DNA of 64,000 nt from Prauserella muralis (lineage in GTDB: Bacteria > Actinomycetota > Actinomycetes > Mycobacteriales > Pseudonocardiaceae). Position 1 is the stretch's first letter; the number at the start of each line of letters is the position of its first letter. Positions 63,357 to 64,000 of this stretch are shown in pieces. Below the pieces are notes generated by a model, which searched no databases, was not told the origin of the DNA, and worked only from the letters and a program-made list of their open reading frames with translations. Location: positions 372,001-436,000 of the forward strand of contig NZ_MASW01000001.1 in assembly GCF_003202285.1 (NCBI RefSeq), given 5' to 3'. Position numbers and translations under genes: made by a program.

Positions 63357-63971
63357 TCATTCAGGAGTGCCCACTCCAGCATCCGGCGAAACGCCGTCCC
63401 ATGCACGCCGGGAGTGCCCGAACTCAGCGACCTGGCGGCCGATGAGCCGCAGTTTGTCGGCCACCCGGCTGTCGGAGGCCCCACCTGCCTCGTCGAACTT
63501 GACCTCCGCCGTGTTCACCGTCCCGCCGAGTGGCGTCGGCCACCCGCGCAACGCGTGCGCGATCGTGCGCAGCTGGTCGAGCGTGGTGACGGCCGCCTGC
63601 CAGCCGTTGGCGACCGCGATGAGGCCCACCGCCCGGCCGTGCAGGTACGGCCGGACGTCCGAGCGCAGGTCCTCCACGTAGTCGAGGGCGTTCTTCACCA
63701 GGCCGGACAGGGCGCCGTGGTAGCCGGGTGAGACGACGATCACGCCGTCGGCCGTGCGCACCGCCTCCACCAGGGCGAGCGCCTCCGCGGAACGTTCGGC
63801 GACGGCCGCGTCGTAGAACGGCAGCGACAGCGCCGAGCCCGCGAGGGCCACGGTCTGCGCCCCGGCCTCCTCCGCTCCGGCCAGCGCTATCCGCAGCGCC
63901 CGCTCCGACTGCGAGCCTTCTCGCAGCGATCCGCCGATGCCGAGCACCCTCATCGCACTCTGGGAAGTCAC
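63357..63971 (-). CDS. NADPH-dependent FMN reductase / flavodoxin-fold oxidoreductase
   Basis: The 204-residue protein has the flavin phosphate loop GGSLREGSQSERAL near residues 13-26 and SPGYHGALSGLVKNALDY (about 80-97), the family signature. Relatives reduce FMN, quinones or azo dyes. GTG 63971 is 6 bp after TAGCCT and may be leaderless; ATG 63953 is an alternative. It lies 44 bp upstream of dps on the same strand and both fit oxidative-stress defence. Confidence 0.88.
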   Translation of the reverse strand: MTSQSAMRVLGIGGSLREGSQSERALRIALAGAEEAGAQTVALAGSALSLPFYDAAVAERSAEALALVEAVRTADGVIVVSPGYHGALSGLVKNALDYVEDLRSDVRPYLHGRAVGLIAVANGWQAAVTTLDQLRTIAHALRGWPTPLGGTVNTAEVKFDEAGGASDSRVADKLRLIGRQVAEFGHSRRAWDGVSPDAGVGTPE

Positions 63972-64000
63972 CCCTCGAGGCTAGACGCTCCAGTTAGGTC

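Noticed and set aside
63972-64000. Last 29 bases of the window
   Set aside because: They hold only the presumed promoter region of the FMN reductase gene; nothing else can be supported.

Overview
The window is chromosomal core DNA from a very GC-rich actinobacterium, most likely of the Pseudonocardiaceae (Amycolatopsis/Saccharomonospora/Prauserella type). This is inferred from base composition, many GTG/TTG and apparently leaderless starts, and actinobacterial protein families. Gene order follows, with insertions, the Mycobacterium tuberculosis stretch from holB (Rv3644c) to the metallophosphoesterase Rv3683. No prophage, insertion sequence or CRISPR array was seen. Family and synteny statements rest on recalled knowledge; no database search was run.

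Region 1 (1-12.5 kb): the 3' end of a membrane-anchored protein; holB; an MFS protein fused to a degenerate thymidylate-kinase domain; topA; a secreted trypsin-like protease; a TipA-type MerR regulator with its own operator-promoter; a lipoprotein; and the proton-pumping pyrophosphatase hppA. Region 2 (12.6-22.8 kb): a MrfA/YprA-type helicase carrying an in-frame repeat-bounded insert, a small prim-pol-like protein, and a complete minus-strand Tad/Flp pilus operon (ssd-tadA-tadB-tadC-flp-tadE-tadG-like). Next comes a HAD phosphatase flanked by two non-coding RNAs: a 6C RNA (the place of mycobacterial B11) and a strong candidate for the Ms1/MTS2823 RNA-polymerase-binding RNA.

Region 3 (22.9-31.2 kb): a cell-wall recycling island (nagZ, namZ-like DUF1343, an AmiE/YbbE-type serine hydrolase, a MurR-type regulator, murQ) resembling the Bacillus MurNAc cluster but lacking a PTS permease or sugar kinase. 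It is followed by a Fic-fold pseudoenzyme and a phosphoribosyltransferase. Region 4 (31.4-42 kb): acs, a shattered Schlafen/AlbA-type pseudogene, an exported protein, an L,D-transpeptidase lipoprotein, an AT-hook protein behind a LexA-like box, OsmC, a VIT-family protein, a peptide transporter and nhaA.

Region 5 (41.6-60 kb) closely follows Rv3669-Rv3683: holin-like protein, EphE-like hydrolase, marP, CoA Nudix, TlpA-like thioredoxin, nth, a small membrane protein, crp, an inserted MFS gene, metallo-beta-lactamase protein, Nudix, two lineage-specific proteins, RidA, a 53-residue DUF4177 protein, two ArsA-type ATPases, whiB4, ponA2, metallophosphoesterase and tRNA-Pro. Region 6 (60-64 kb): a duplicated hairpin block, a methyltransferase, an S9 peptidase, dps and an FMN reductase.

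Functional themes are envelope building, remodelling and recycling (ponA2, L,D-transpeptidase, marP, nagZ/namZ/murQ), stress and redox control (whiB4, crp, dps, OsmC, thioredoxin), DNA maintenance (topA, holB, nth, helicase) and surface pili. Convergent gene junctions repeatedly carry palindromic elements, including a 91-bp triple-motif repeat found twice.
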